DNA from: Candidatus Stackebrandtia excrementipullorum
GTDB taxonomy: Bacteria; Actinomycetota; Actinomycetes; Mycobacteriales; Micromonosporaceae
Assembly (NCBI GenBank): GCA_019113825.1
Contig: DXGR01000122.1
Location: 1 to 34,244 of the forward strand
Direction: 5' to 3'
Length of the DNA: 34,244 nucleotides
This document shows positions 17,618 to 25,940 of the stretch, one piece after another. Under the pieces are notes generated by a model. The model had not been told where the DNA came from. It did not search any database and worked only from the letters and a program-made list of their open reading frames with translations. Each line of letters starts with the position of its first letter. Position 1 is the first letter of the stretch. The position numbers were made by a program, and so were the translations under genes.

Positions 17618-17623
17618 GATGCA

Positions 17624-17648
17624 GCCCGCCCGCCGAGGACGGACGGGC
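17624..17648. terminator. Candidate bidirectional hairpin between convergent pnuC and UvrA-like gene
   Basis: GCCCGCCCG (17624-17632) pairs with CGGACGGGC (17640-17648) with one mismatch around a 7-base loop. The 37-base gap separates two convergent stop codons, a fitting place for a shared terminator. There is no T-run on either side. Confidence 0.45.
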
Positions 17649-17654
17649 AACACG

Positions 17655-20033
17655 TCAGCGTCCGATATAAGCGGCCAAATGTTGTCCGGTGAGCGTCGAG
17701 CGGTCGGCCACGAGCTGGGTCGGCGTGCCCTCGAACACGATCTTTCCGCCATCGTGACCGGCACCGGGCCCAAGGTCGATGATCCAGTCGGCGTGGGCCA
17801 TGACGGCCTGATGGTGCTCGATGACGATCACGGATTTTCCGGAATCGACGAACCGGTCCAAAAGCTCGAGCAACTGTTGCACGTCGGCCAGGTGCAGGCC
17901 GGTTGTCGGCTCGTCGAGAACGTAGACTCCGCCTTTGGCACCCATGTGGGTGGCGAGTTTGATCCGCTGCCGCTCGCCGCCGGACAGCGTCGTCAACGGC
18001 TGCCCGAGCTTCAAATACCCGAGACCGACGTCGACCAGCCGAGCGAGGACCTTGTGCGCGGCCGGTATGCGAGTGTCTCCGGCGGAGAAGAAGGCCTCGG
18101 CCTCGGTCACCGACATCGCCAGGACCTCGCTGATGTCGCGCTCACCGAACGTGTACTGCAGGACGGCCTGCTGGAACCGTTTCCCCTCACACTCATGGCA
18201 CGTGGTGGCGACACCGGCCATGACGGCCAGGTCGGTGTACACCACGCCGGCGCCTTTGCAGCCCGGGCATGCGCCGTCGGAGTTGGCGCTGAACAGGCCG
18301 GGCTTCACGCCGTTGGCCTTGGCGAACGCTTTACGGATCGGGTCCAGCAGACCCGTGTAGGTAGCCGGATTGCTGCGGCGTGACCCCTTGATTCCGGTTT
18401 GGTCGACGGTGATGACGCCCTCCCGTCGTGACACCGAACCCTCGACGAGGGAGCTCTTACCCGACCCCGCGACCCCGGTCATCACCGTCAGAACCCCCAG
18501 GGGGATGTCGACGTCGACGTGACGCAGATTGTGAGTGTCGGCGCCGCGGATGCTCAAGGTGCCCTGCGCTTCACGCACGCTTTTTTTCAGCGCAATACGA
18601 TCGTCCAGGTGTCGTCCGGTCACGGTGTCACCGGCGCGCAATCCCTCCAGGTCTCCCTCGTACACGATCCTGCCGCCTTCGTGACCGGCGCCGGGACCGA
18701 TGTCGACGATGTGGTCGGCGACGGCCATGACCTCGGGCTTGTGCTCGACCACGAGCACGGTGTTGCCCTTGTCTCGTAGTTGTAGAAGCAGGTCGTTCAT
18801 GCGTTGGATGTCGTGCGGGTGCAGACCGATCGTCGGCTCGTCGAACACGTAGGTGACGTCCGTCAACGACGACCCGAGATGCTGGATCATTTTGATGCGT
18901 TGAGCCTCGCCACCGGAGAGGGTTCCCGAGGCACGATCGAGCGACAGGTAGCCGAGCCCGATGTCGACGAACGAGTCGACCGTGTAGCGGATGGCGTCCA
19001 GCAGGGGAGCGGCCGACGCGTCGTCGACGCCGCGCACCCACTCGGCCAGATCGGTGATCTGCATGGCGCAGACGTCGGCGATGCTCAGGCCGTGGATTTT
19101 CGACGACCGGGCCGTTTCGTTGAGTCGGGTGCCGTCACAGTCGGGACAGACGGTGAACGTGATCGCACGGTCGACGAACGCACGGATGTGAGGCTGCATC
19201 GATTCCCTGTCCTTGGACAGGAACGACTTGCGAATTTTCGGTATCAGGCCTTCATACGTCACGTTGACGTTGTCCACCTTGATCCGGGTCGCCTCCTTGT
19301 GTAGGAGGCCGTCAAGTTCCTTGCTCGTGTAGTCGCGGATCGGCTTGTCCGGGTTGAGGAAGCCCGATGCCGAGTAGATACGGCCGTACCAGCTGTCGGC
19401 CGTGTAGCCGGGGATCGTAAGCGCCCCTTCGGCCAGCGATTTCGAGTCGTCGTACAGCGCCGTCGGATCGAAGTCGGTCACGTCGCCTCGGCCTTCGCAC
19501 CGGGGACACATTCCGCCGAGAATGTCGAACTCGCGCCGCTCCCTGACGGTGCGTCCACCACGTTCGAAGCTGACGGCGCCGGCGCCGCTCGCCGATGCCA
19601 CGTTGAACGAGAACGCCTGGGCCGAACCGATGTGAGGCTCACCGAGTCGGCTGAAGAGGATGCGTAGCATCGCGTTCGCGTCCGTCGCGGTTCCGACGGT
19701 GGAGCGCGGATTGGAACCCAGCCGTTCCTGGTCGACGATGATCGCCGTGGTCAGGCCTTCCATCACGTCGACTTCGGGCCGGTCCATCGTCGGCATGAAA
19801 CCCTGGATAAAGGCGCTGTAGGTTTCGTTGATCAACCGTTGTGACTCCGCGGCGATCGTGTTGAACACCAACGAACTCTTGCCGGATCCCGAGACCCCGG
19901 TGAAGACGGTGAGCCGTCGCTTCGGGATGTCGACGTTCACGTTTTTCAGGTTGTTTTCGCGAGCGCCGTGCACTCGGATCATGTGGTGGCCGTCTGCTAT
20001 CGGTGACGTTCCGGTCGGTGCGGTCCTGCTCAT
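17655..20033 (-). CDS. UvrA-like ABC ATPase (UvrA2/DrrC type) lacking the UvrB-binding domain
   Basis: This 792-residue protein has two UvrA-type ABC modules. Walker A1 GVSGSGKS is at 46-53 and Walker A2 GVAGSGKS at about 520. ABC signatures LSGGEAQR and LSGGERQR are present, as is LDEPTTGLH in the second module. Four CxxC pairs (CPRC, CPDC, CPGC, CHEC) mark zinc modules. The segment after the first P-loop is too short for the UvrB-interaction domain of true UvrA, so this resembles the UvrA2/DrrC class, linked in Streptomyces and Deinococcus to resistance to DNA-binding drugs or damage tolerance. ATG 20033 is chosen for its AGGGGG 4 bases upstream. Drug resistance is inferred, not shown. Confidence 0.9.
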   Translation of the reverse strand: MSRTAPTGTSPIADGHHMIRVHGARENNLKNVNVDIPKRRLTVFTGVSGSGKSSLVFNTIAAESQRLINETYSAFIQGFMPTMDRPEVDVMEGLTTAIIVDQERLGSNPRSTVGTATDANAMLRILFSRLGEPHIGSAQAFSFNVASASGAGAVSFERGGRTVRERREFDILGGMCPRCEGRGDVTDFDPTALYDDSKSLAEGALTIPGYTADSWYGRIYSASGFLNPDKPIRDYTSKELDGLLHKEATRIKVDNVNVTYEGLIPKIRKSFLSKDRESMQPHIRAFVDRAITFTVCPDCDGTRLNETARSSKIHGLSIADVCAMQITDLAEWVRGVDDASAAPLLDAIRYTVDSFVDIGLGYLSLDRASGTLSGGEAQRIKMIQHLGSSLTDVTYVFDEPTIGLHPHDIQRMNDLLLQLRDKGNTVLVVEHKPEVMAVADHIVDIGPGAGHEGGRIVYEGDLEGLRAGDTVTGRHLDDRIALKKSVREAQGTLSIRGADTHNLRHVDVDIPLGVLTVMTGVAGSGKSSLVEGSVSRREGVITVDQTGIKGSRRSNPATYTGLLDPIRKAFAKANGVKPGLFSANSDGACPGCKGAGVVYTDLAVMAGVATTCHECEGKRFQQAVLQYTFGERDISEVLAMSVTEAEAFFSAGDTRIPAAHKVLARLVDVGLGYLKLGQPLTTLSGGERQRIKLATHMGAKGGVYVLDEPTTGLHLADVQQLLELLDRFVDSGKSVIVIEHHQAVMAHADWIIDLGPGAGHDGGKIVFEGTPTQLVADRSTLTGQHLAAYIGR

Positions 20034-20097
20034 GTTGCCCCCTGGTAGTTCGCCAACAACCGGCTGGTCGTCCAGCGACGATGTTGCCGTAAACCTG

Positions 20098-20124
20098 TGA
20101 CGTTTTCCGGAAACGGGGACGTCA
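20098..20124. promoter_or_regulatory. Nested inverted repeat in the divergent UvrA-like/methyltransferase promoter region
   Basis: TGACGT (20098-20103) and ACGTCA (20119-20124) are inverted half sites spaced by 15 bases, and a perfect TTTCCGGAAA palindrome (20104-20113) lies between them. TTGACG on the minus strand (20120-20125) could be a -35 for the UvrA-like gene, though no matching -10 was found. The 206-base gap serves two divergent genes. The half sites echo the TGACGTCA elements elsewhere. Confidence 0.4.
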
Positions 20125-20239
20125 ACGAACCGGCCCGGACGGTTTTGGGATGCAACCGGCTGAGCCTGCGGGCCAACGCATCCCAAACAGGTGGCGCAGG
20201 ACGATGCGGGATGGTGGCGTTACCGTAAAGTCATCGACG

Positions 20240-20878
20240 ATGAGCTCTTCTCCCCGCCGTCGACCCCAGGGCTCCGGTTACTGGTCCGACGCCAGCGTCT
20301 TCCTTTGGTCGTGGCTGCGCTCGCCTGGTGCCACCGGTGCGGTTCTGCCGTCGTCGCAGTATCTGGCTTCGGCGATGGCTCAGGTCGTCACGCGCTATGA
20401 GACTCCGACCGTGGCGGAGTTGGGGCCGGGGACGGGCGCGTTGACCACGGGAATTCAACGGGTTCTGCCGCCCGGCGGCCGACATCTGGCCGTCGAACTC
20501 AATCCGGGTTTCGCGCAGCGGTTGGTGGCTCGGTTTCCCGAGGTCGAGGTCGTCAACGACAGCGCCGCCGCGCTGGGACGAGTGTTGAAGGAGCGAGGTA
20601 TCGAGCGGGTCGATGCGGTGGTCAGCGGACTGCCGTTCACGGCGTTTCCCGTCGCTTTGCAACGCGACGTGTTGGACGCGGTCGTGGCGTCGGTCGACCC
20701 GGACAACGGCGTGTTCACCACCTTCAATTACGTGGGTGCGTATTCGATGCCCGCGGCCCAGCGGTTTCGGGTCCTGTTGCGTCGGCGTTTCGCGGAGGTC
20801 ATGATCAGTCGTCCCGTGTTGCGCAACATCCCCCCGGCCTATGTCCTGACGGCTCGGAAAGTTCGCGGGGACACCTGA
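20240..20878 (+). CDS. PmtA-like (phospholipid N-methyltransferase family) SAM methyltransferase
   Basis: This 212-residue class I methyltransferase shows FLWSWLRSPGATGAVLPSSQYLASAMA at its start and motif I as VAELGPGTGALT (58-69). Further on come LAVELNPGFAQRL, VDAVVSGLPFTAFP and an end with VLRNIPPAYVLTARK. This set is characteristic of the COG3963 PmtA-like family, which includes phosphatidylethanolamine N-methyltransferases; relatives of unknown substrate are also common. ATG 20240 has no ribosome binding site but follows TAAAGT (20226-20231) by 8 bases, so a leaderless mRNA is possible. It is divergent from the UvrA-like gene. Confidence 0.82.
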   Translation: MSSSPRRRPQGSGYWSDASVFLWSWLRSPGATGAVLPSSQYLASAMAQVVTRYETPTVAELGPGTGALTTGIQRVLPPGGRHLAVELNPGFAQRLVARFPEVEVVNDSAAALGRVLKERGIERVDAVVSGLPFTAFPVALQRDVLDAVVASVDPDNGVFTTFNYVGAYSMPAAQRFRVLLRRRFAEVMISRPVLRNIPPAYVLTARKVRGDT

Positions 20879-21197
20879 GACGCTGTCGGTAACAGCCGAT
20901 CGACCGACGCCTCGCATGCGAATCATCCGGTTTTCGGAGGCGTTCCGCCGCCGTCGGCGAGGCGAGACGTGTGCTCCGGAACCGAAACCGTGGGGCTTCT
21001 GCCGCTGCTGTGACACGCCCGACAGCGGGGGACGGGAGGGGGCACTGGTGGGTCGTGAACGGGGCGAGTAAACTACCTAGTTGGCGCTGCGCGTCTTGTC
21101 CGTCATGCCTGTGTGCGCTTCGCAGGGAGACGGACGCGGCTGAGACGAGCAGGGTCGATTGAGTATCGGATCCGACAAAGTCACAGTAGCGGAGAAC
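20879..21197. other. 319-base intergenic stretch between the methyltransferase gene and infA
   Basis: No credible gene lies here. ACGCCTC (about 20907-20913) and GAGGCGT (about 20936-20942) can pair, and a further GC-rich inverted repeat follows at about 20945-20965; these may end the methyltransferase transcript. TAAACT at 21069-21074 fits a -10 hexamer for the infA operon, without a clear -35. The remaining sequence would form an infA leader of about 120 bases. Confidence 0.4.
21069..21074 (+). promoter_or_regulatory. Candidate -10 box for the infA-rplQ operon
   Basis: TAAACT matches TAnnnT and lies about 125 bases before infA, after a GC-rich stretch. No good -35 is present at 16-18 bases. 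A promoter is expected since accessory genes separate infA from map. Confidence 0.35.
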
Positions 21198-21419
21198 ATG
21201 CCGAAAAAAGACGGCGCGATTGAGATCGAGGGCCGGGTTATCGAGCCCCTCCCGAACGCCATGTTCAGGGTGGAGCTGACCAATGGTCACAAGGTCTTGG
21301 CGCATATCAGCGGCAAGATGCGACAGCACTACATTCGTATCCTTCCCGAGGACCGTGTGGTGGTTGAGCTGTCGCCATACGACTTGTCTCGGGGCAGGAT
21401 TGTTTACCGTTACCGGTGA
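21198..21419 (+). CDS. infA: Translation initiation factor IF-1
   Basis: This 73-residue OB-fold protein has the near-invariant sequence [40 protein letters not shown] and [19 protein letters not shown]-1 occupies the A site of the 30S subunit during initiation. ATG 21198 is chosen over an upstream start at 21159 because the protein matches the family exactly from that point and GGAG precedes it, though only 3 bases away. It heads the alpha-operon genes. Confidence 0.98.
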   Translation: MPKKDGAIEIEGRVIEPLPNAMFRVELTNGHKVLAHISGKMRQHYIRILPEDRVVVELSPYDLSRGRIVYRYR

Positions 21420-21441
21420 CTCATGACATCGAGTAGGGCTT

Positions 21442-21555
21442 GTGAAGGTTAAGCCGAGCGTCAAGAAGATCTGCAACAAGTGCCGCACGATCCGTCGCAA
21501 CGGCCGCGTCATGGTCATTTGCGCGGACCCGCGTCACAAGCAGCGGCAGGGCTAA
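21442..21555 (+). CDS. rpmJ: 50S ribosomal protein L36, zinc form
   Basis: This 37-residue protein starts with GTG 21442. It has the L36 sequence [14 protein letters not shown] with zinc ligands Cys11, Cys14, Cys27 and His32, and ends RHKQRQG. It is the C+ form that binds zinc. It lies 22 bases after infA, the usual place, and AGTAGGG upstream (21432-21438) may serve as ribosome binding site. Confidence 0.96.
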   Translation: MKVKPSVKKICNKCRTIRRNGRVMVICADPRHKQRQG

Positions 21556-21626
21556 ACCCCGCCGATCTTCGGTAAGCACGCCACACATGACATCACTGTC
21601 CGCCATGAGCGCTGCGTTCATGACAC

Positions 21627-21646
21627 CCCCGGCGCGGAGGCCGGGG
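21627..21646 (+). promoter_or_regulatory. Hairpin in the rpmJ-rpsM gap
   Basis: CCCCGGC (21627-21633) pairs with GCCGGGG (21640-21646) around a 6-base loop in the 161-base gap. There is no T-run. It may moderate readthrough or mark an rpsM leader; S4 controls the alpha operon in E. coli through an rpsM leader structure, but no similar pseudoknot is evident. Confidence 0.4.
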
Positions 21647-21716
21647 CCCCACCAGGGCACACGGGGACGAGCGGACGGTGCAGACCTCCGACCTAGCAAG
21701 GAGACACAGCCCAAAG

Positions 21717-22097
21717 ATGGCACGTTTGGTTGGTGTCGATCTGCCGCGCGAAAAGCGCGTTGAGATCGCCCTCACGTACATATTCGGGGTCGGCCGCACG
21801 CGTGCGGCCGAGGCCTGCGCTCAGGCGCAGGTCGACCCCAACAAACGGGTACACGAACTCACCGACACGGAGCTGGTTTCGCTTCGTGACTGGATCGAGG
21901 CGAACTACCAGGTGGAAGGTGACCTGCGCCGCGAGGTCGCCGCTGACATCCGCCGCAAGGTGGAGATCGGTTGCTATCAGGGGATCCGGCACCGCCGTGG
22001 TCTTCCTGTGCACGGACAGCGCACCCGGACCAACGCGCGTACGCGCAAGGGGCCGAAGCGCACCGTGGCCGGCAAGAAGAAGCCCGCTAGGAAATAG
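21717..22097 (+). CDS. rpsM: 30S ribosomal protein S13
   Basis: This 126-residue S13 has [30 protein letters not shown], then [33 protein letters not shown] with the basic tail that reaches the P-site tRNA. ATG 21717 is chosen since MARL matches the family; AAGGAG lies upstream at 21698-21703 with long spacing. It forms the S13/S19 bridge pair in the 30S head. Confidence 0.98.
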   Translation: MARLVGVDLPREKRVEIALTYIFGVGRTRAAEACAQAQVDPNKRVHELTDTELVSLRDWIEANYQVEGDLRREVAADIRRKVEIGCYQGIRHRRGLPVHGQRTRTNARTRKGPKRTVAGKKKPARK

Positions 22098-22135
22098 CCG
22101 GCCCGAAACCGTACACATAGGAGCGCAAAAAGCCA

Positions 22136-22537
22136 ATGGCTGGAGCAAAGCCACGCGGTGCGAAAAAGCTGCGCCGCAAGGAAAAAAAGAACGTTGCGAT
22201 GGGCCACGCGCACATCAAGAGCACGTTCAACAACACCATCGTCTCCATCACCGACCCGACCGGTGCGGTCATCTCCTGGTCTTCTTCAGGCCAGGTCGGC
22301 TTCAAGGGTTCGCGCAAGTCGACCCCGTTCGCCGCGCAGATGGCCGCCGAGTCCGCTGCACGCCGCGCCATGGAGCACGGCATGCGCAAGGTGGACGTGT
22401 TCGTGAAGGGGCCCGGCTCCGGGCGAGAGACCGCGATTCGTTCCCTGCAGGGCGCGGGCCTGGAAGTCGGTTCGATCAACGACGTCACGCCGCAGCCTCA
22501 CAACGGTTGCCGTCCGCCTAAGCGGCGTCGGGTCTGA
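22136..22537 (+). CDS. rpsK: 30S ribosomal protein S11
   Basis: This 133-residue S11 shows [43 protein letters not shown] and the end [18 protein letters not shown]. It lies on the 30S platform near the mRNA exit and the E site. Start context ATGGCTGGAGCAAAG follows a 38-base gap after rpsM. Length and order are standard. Confidence 0.98.
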   Translation: MAGAKPRGAKKLRRKEKKNVAMGHAHIKSTFNNTIVSITDPTGAVISWSSSGQVGFKGSRKSTPFAAQMAAESAARRAMEHGMRKVDVFVKGPGSGRETAIRSLQGAGLEVGSINDVTPQPHNGCRPPKRRRV

Positions 22538-22558
22538 GAAAGAGGAGATTGAAGAGAC

Positions 22559-23185
22559 ATGGCTCGTTACGCCGGACCCGATTGCCGCCGTTGCCGCCGC
22601 GAGAAGATGAAGCTGTTCCTCAAGGGCAGCAAATGCGAGAGCGCCAAGTGCCCACTGGAGTCACGGCCGTTCCCGCCCGGGCAGCACGGCCGCGGTCGTC
22701 CCAAGGAGACCGAATACCTGCTTCAGATGCGTGAGAAGCAGAAGGCCAAGCGCACGTACGGTGTCCTTGAGAAGCAGTTCCGCAACTACTACGAGGAAGC
22801 CAACAAGCGCGCCGGCAAGACCGGTGAAGAGCTGCTGCGCATCCTCGAATCGCGGCTGGACAACGTTGTGTTCCGCGCCGGCTTCGCAAAGTCGCGCGAC
22901 ATGGCCCGTCAGTTGGTCACCCACGGCCACTTCATCGTCAACGGACGCAAGGTCAACATCCCTTCCTACCGGGTGAGCGCCAAAGACATCGTCGAGGTGC
23001 GCCCCAAGTCGGCCGAGATGACGCCCTTCGTGGTCGCTCGCGCCGAGGCGGGGGAGAAGAACATTCCCGCCTGGTTGGAGCCGATCCCGTCGAAGATGAA
23101 GATCCTGGTCCACTCGCTTCCAGCACGCCAGGTCATCGACACCCAGGTGCAGGAACAGTTGATCGTCGAGCTCTACTCGAAGTAG
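22559..23185 (+). CDS. rpsD: 30S ribosomal protein S4, zinc-binding type
   Basis: This 208-residue S4 starts the nucleation of 30S assembly. Its N-terminus holds four cysteines (9, 12, 26, 31), the zinc-binding variety, followed by an S4 RNA-binding domain (MARQLVTHGHFIVNGRKVNIPSYRV) in the second half. AAAGAGGAG (about 22539-22547) upstream gives ribosome binding. A terminator-like hairpin follows before rpoA. Confidence 0.98.
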   Translation: MARYAGPDCRRCRREKMKLFLKGSKCESAKCPLESRPFPPGQHGRGRPKETEYLLQMREKQKAKRTYGVLEKQFRNYYEEANKRAGKTGEELLRILESRLDNVVFRAGFAKSRDMARQLVTHGHFIVNGRKVNIPSYRVSAKDIVEVRPKSAEMTPFVVARAEAGEKNIPAWLEPIPSKMKILVHSLPARQVIDTQVQEQLIVELYSK

Positions 23186-23194
23186 GCGTCGACC

Positions 23195-23226
23195 GCGCGG
23201 CTTCCATGGTTTTGTGGAAGCCGCGC
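23195..23226 (+). terminator. Perfect 12-bp hairpin between rpsD and rpoA
   Basis: GCGCGGCTTCCA (23195-23206) pairs perfectly with TGGAAGCCGCGC (23215-23226) around an 8-base loop, TGGTTTTG. A moderately T-rich stretch (ATACTCCATTGTTTG) follows, without a pure T-run. It may be an attenuator that lowers rpoA relative to the ribosomal proteins. Confidence 0.5.
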
Positions 23227-23241
23227 ATACTCCATTGTTTG

Positions 23242-23249
23242 TGACGTCA
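23242..23249. promoter_or_regulatory. TGACGTCA palindrome upstream of rpoA
   Basis: The 8-base perfect palindrome TGACGTCA lies 36 bases before the rpoA start and is followed by TATAG, which could be part of a -10. The same 8-mer occurs twice more in the window, each time directly upstream of a DUF1707 gene. An operator role is inferred from placement only. Confidence 0.35.
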
Positions 23250-23284
23250 TATAGCGGGCGTCCGACGAAAAGGAAACCCATACA

Positions 23285-24319
23285 GTGCTCATCACACAGC
23301 GACCGTCTCTGTCGGAAGAGTCGATCTCCGAAACCCGCTCCCAGTTCTCCATCGAACCGCTGGAGCCCGGTTTCGGTTACACGCTCGGTAACTCGTTGCG
23401 TCGCACCCTGCTGTCGTCGATCCCGGGCGCAGCCGTCACCTCGATCAAGATCGACGGTGTGTTGCACGAGTTCACCACGATTCCCGGTGCTAAAGAGGAT
23501 GTCGTCGAACTCGTCCTCAACGTCAAGCAGCTGTGCGTCTCCTCCGACTCCGACGAGCCGGTGACGATGTACCTGCGTAAGCAGGGCCCCGGCGATGTGA
23601 CCGCCGGAGACATTCAGCCGCCGTCGGGCGTGACCGTGCACAACCCCGAGTTGAAGCTGGCGACACTGAACGCCAAGGGCCGTCTCGACATGGAATTCAC
23701 CGTCGAGCGTGGCCGCGGATACGTTTCGGCCGCGCAGAACAAGCAGCCGAACCAGGGGATCGGTCGTATTCCGGTCGACTCGATCTATTCGCCGGTGGTC
23801 AAGGTCAGCTACCGCGTCGAGGCGACGCGTGTTGAGCAGCGCACCGACTTCGACAAGCTGATCATCGACGTCGAGACCAAGCCGTCCATCGGCCCTCGTA
23901 CCGCGTTGGCGTCGGCCGGTTCCACTCTGGTGGAGCTGTTCGGGCTGTACCGCGAACTCGACTCTGCCGCCGAAGGCATCGATGTGGGCCCGTCGCCCGC
24001 CGATGCTCAGTTGGCAGCCGATCTGGCGTTGCCGATCGAGGAACTGGAGCTGACGGTTCGGTCGTACAACTGCCTCAAGCGCGAGGGTGTCGACAGCGTC
24101 GGCGAGCTCATCAACCGCACTGAGGCCGACCTGCTCGACATCCGCAACTTCGGTCAGAAGTCGATCGACGAGGTCAAGATGAAGCTGGCCGGTCTGGGCT
24201 TGGCCCTCAAAGACTCACCGGGAAGTTTCGACCCGGCCGAGGCCGCTGCCGCCTATGACGACAGCGAGTACGAGGACTACGACGACGGCGAAGACCTTCG
24301 CGAGACCGAGCAGCTTTAA
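23285..24319 (+). CDS. rpoA: DNA-directed RNA polymerase subunit alpha
   Basis: This 344-residue alpha subunit has the N-terminal dimerisation domain ([32 protein letters not shown]-type region near residues 17-48) and the C-terminal DNA- and activator-binding domain (about 255-320: [15 protein letters not shown], then [24 protein letters not shown]). An acidic tail of about 25 residues ends the protein. GTG 23285 is the start, with AAAAGGAAA upstream. It lies after a hairpin and a TGACGTCA site, so it may have its own promoter. Confidence 0.98.
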   Translation: MLITQRPSLSEESISETRSQFSIEPLEPGFGYTLGNSLRRTLLSSIPGAAVTSIKIDGVLHEFTTIPGAKEDVVELVLNVKQLCVSSDSDEPVTMYLRKQGPGDVTAGDIQPPSGVTVHNPELKLATLNAKGRLDMEFTVERGRGYVSAAQNKQPNQGIGRIPVDSIYSPVVKVSYRVEATRVEQRTDFDKLIIDVETKPSIGPRTALASAGSTLVELFGLYRELDSAAEGIDVGPSPADAQLAADLALPIEELELTVRSYNCLKREGVDSVGELINRTEADLLDIRNFGQKSIDEVKMKLAGLGLALKDSPGSFDPAEAAAAYDDSEYEDYDDGEDLRETEQL

Positions 24320-24379
24320 GAAGCTGTTTGAGAACCGACCGGCCCTTCGAGGCTGTAGTTATTAAAGGAGCTAAGAACA

Positions 24380-24934
24380 ATGCCACAGCCTACTAAGGGC
24401 ACTCGCCTGGGTGGCTCTCCGGCACACCAGCGACTCATGCTGGCGAACCTTGCCACGTCGCTGTTCCGTCACGGCAGGATCACCACGACCGAGGCCAAGG
24501 CGCAGCGCCTGCGTCCCTACGCCGAGCGTCTGGTGACGTTTGCCAAGCGCGGCGACCTGGCGTCGAGGCGCCGGGCGATTGCCAAGATGACCGACCGGGA
24601 CGTGACCCACGCGCTGTTCGACGACATCGTCGAGCGTTACGGCAACCGCGACGGTGGATACACCCGCATCGTCAAGATCGGTCCGCGTAAGGGCGACAAC
24701 GCCCCCATGGCGGTCATCGAGCTGGTCGAGGCGCTGGCGGAGGCCCCCGCACCCAAGCGTAAGAAGGCCAGCCGCAAGGCCACCAAGGCCGAAGCGGTGG
24801 AGGCGCTCGCCGGCGGTGACGAAGACGAGAAGCCCGCAGTGAAGTCGGACTCCGACGACACCGCTTCGGAGCCGGAGGCCAAAGCCGACGACACCGACAG
24901 CGAAACCACCGAGGAAAAGGCCGACGACAAGTAG
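24380..24934 (+). CDS. rplQ: 50S ribosomal protein L17 with long acidic tail
   Basis: The first 120 or so residues are a normal L17 ([69 protein letters not shown]). About 60 further residues rich in Glu, Asp, Ala and Lys follow, giving 184 in all. Such tails occur on L17 of many actinobacteria. AAAGGAG (24364-24370) lies upstream. A GC-rich hairpin follows the stop. Confidence 0.97.
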   Translation: MPQPTKGTRLGGSPAHQRLMLANLATSLFRHGRITTTEAKAQRLRPYAERLVTFAKRGDLASRRRAIAKMTDRDVTHALFDDIVERYGNRDGGYTRIVKIGPRKGDNAPMAVIELVEALAEAPAPKRKKASRKATKAEAVEALAGGDEDEKPAVKSDSDDTASEPEAKADDTDSETTEEKADDK

Positions 24935-24951
24935 GCCACAACCTTGCCTTT

Positions 24952-24992
24952 CGGCCGCACCACGGCTCCCGTTCGGGAGAGGGGTGCGGCCG
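24952..24992 (+). terminator. GC-rich terminator-like hairpin after rplQ
   Basis: CGGCCGCACC (24952-24961) pairs perfectly with GGTGCGGCCG (24983-24992), with an inner stem CTCCC (24966-24970)/GGGAG (24975-24979) and a GTTC loop. TTATGTTG follows, a poor T-run. It likely ends or weakens the alpha operon transcript before truA. Confidence 0.6.
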
Positions 24993-25039
24993 TTATGTTG
25001 CCCGGACGCATGTGCGTGACCTATCGAGAAAGTTCCACC

Positions 25040-25879
25040 ATGGATGACACCTCCCGGCCCCTCTCGACATCGGTGAGACTTCGTCTGGACATTTCCTACG
25101 ACGGCACGGACTTCGCGGGGTGGGCCAAACAACCGCGACAGCGGACGGTCGCCGGGGAGGTGGCCACCGCGTTGGGGCACCTGTTTCCCGGTTACGAAGG
25201 ATTGACCGTCGCGGGGCGCACCGACGCCGGTGTGCACGCCACCGGTCAGGTCGCGCATGTGGACGTGTCGCCGGAACACTGGAGGGACCGCGCGGACGAT
25301 GTGTTGTGGCGCCTTCGCGGGATCCTGCCGCCGGATGTCCGGGTCCGGGCCGTCACCGAGGTCGACAAGGCGTTCAGCGCTCGATTCTCCGCCGAATCCC
25401 GTCGCTATGTCTACCGCGTATGTGATGCCATATTCGGTGTCGACCCATTGCGCCGCAACGATACTCTCGCGTGGCCACGGCCGTTGGATCTGGCGGCCAT
25501 GCAGCGGGCGAGCGCGTCACTGCTGGGGGAGCACGACTTCGCGGCGTTCTGTAAAAAACGGGAAGGCGCGACGACGATCCGCGCATTGACCCGCATCGAC
25601 TGGGAACGCGGCTCCGACGGTATTTTGACGGCGACGGTGGTGGCCGACGCCTTCTGCCATTCGATGGTGCGCAGTCTCGTGGGGGCCATGCTGGCGGTCG
25701 GAGACGGACGCCGTGACGCCGATTGGCTGGTTGGTCTGTTGACACTGGGACGTCGAAGCGGTGAGGTGGTCGTTGCTCCGCCGCACGGCTTGACTCTGGC
25801 GGAGGTGGCCTACCCGGTGGACGCGGCCGGTTGGGCTCTACGCGACGCGCAGACTCGTCGGCTACGGACTTTGTCGTAA
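25040..25879 (+). CDS. truA: tRNA pseudouridine(38-40) synthase TruA
   Basis: This 279-residue enzyme converts uridines 38-40 of the tRNA anticodon arm to pseudouridine. It shows RLDISYDGTDFAGWAKQP, the catalytic GRTDAGVHATGQ (Asp62), SARFSAESRRYVYR, and FCHSMVRSLVGAMLAVG late in the sequence. ATG 25040 is preferred; upstream in-frame starts would run through the hairpin, and GTG 25073 is an alternative. truA after rplQ is the usual actinobacterial order. Confidence 0.96.
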   Translation: MDDTSRPLSTSVRLRLDISYDGTDFAGWAKQPRQRTVAGEVATALGHLFPGYEGLTVAGRTDAGVHATGQVAHVDVSPEHWRDRADDVLWRLRGILPPDVRVRAVTEVDKAFSARFSAESRRYVYRVCDAIFGVDPLRRNDTLAWPRPLDLAAMQRASASLLGEHDFAAFCKKREGATTIRALTRIDWERGSDGILTATVVADAFCHSMVRSLVGAMLAVGDGRRDADWLVGLLTLGRRSGEVVVAPPHGLTLAEVAYPVDAAGWALRDAQTRRLRTLS

Positions 25880-25895
25880 CGGACCCGTATACACG

Positions 25896-25929
25896 AACCG
25901 GCGCCTTTCACGATGGAAAGGCGCCGGTT
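25896..25929. terminator. Bidirectional terminator between truA and the lipoprotein gene
   Basis: A 14-base arm (25896-25909) pairs perfectly with 25916-25929 around a 6-base loop. It sits between two convergent stop codons (25879 and 25941). The arm has AA on one side and TT on the other, giving short A/T ends in both directions. Confidence 0.8.
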
Positions 25930-25940
25930 GTTCGACTCTG

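Noticed and set aside
17595-18383. Plus-strand ORF of 262 codons opposite the UvrA-like gene
   Set aside because: Shadow of the well-supported UvrA-like frame.
14037-21197. Mobile element or genomic island with ends
   Set aside because: No integrase, transposase, tRNA or flanking direct repeats seen; codon style and G+C appear like the neighbours.
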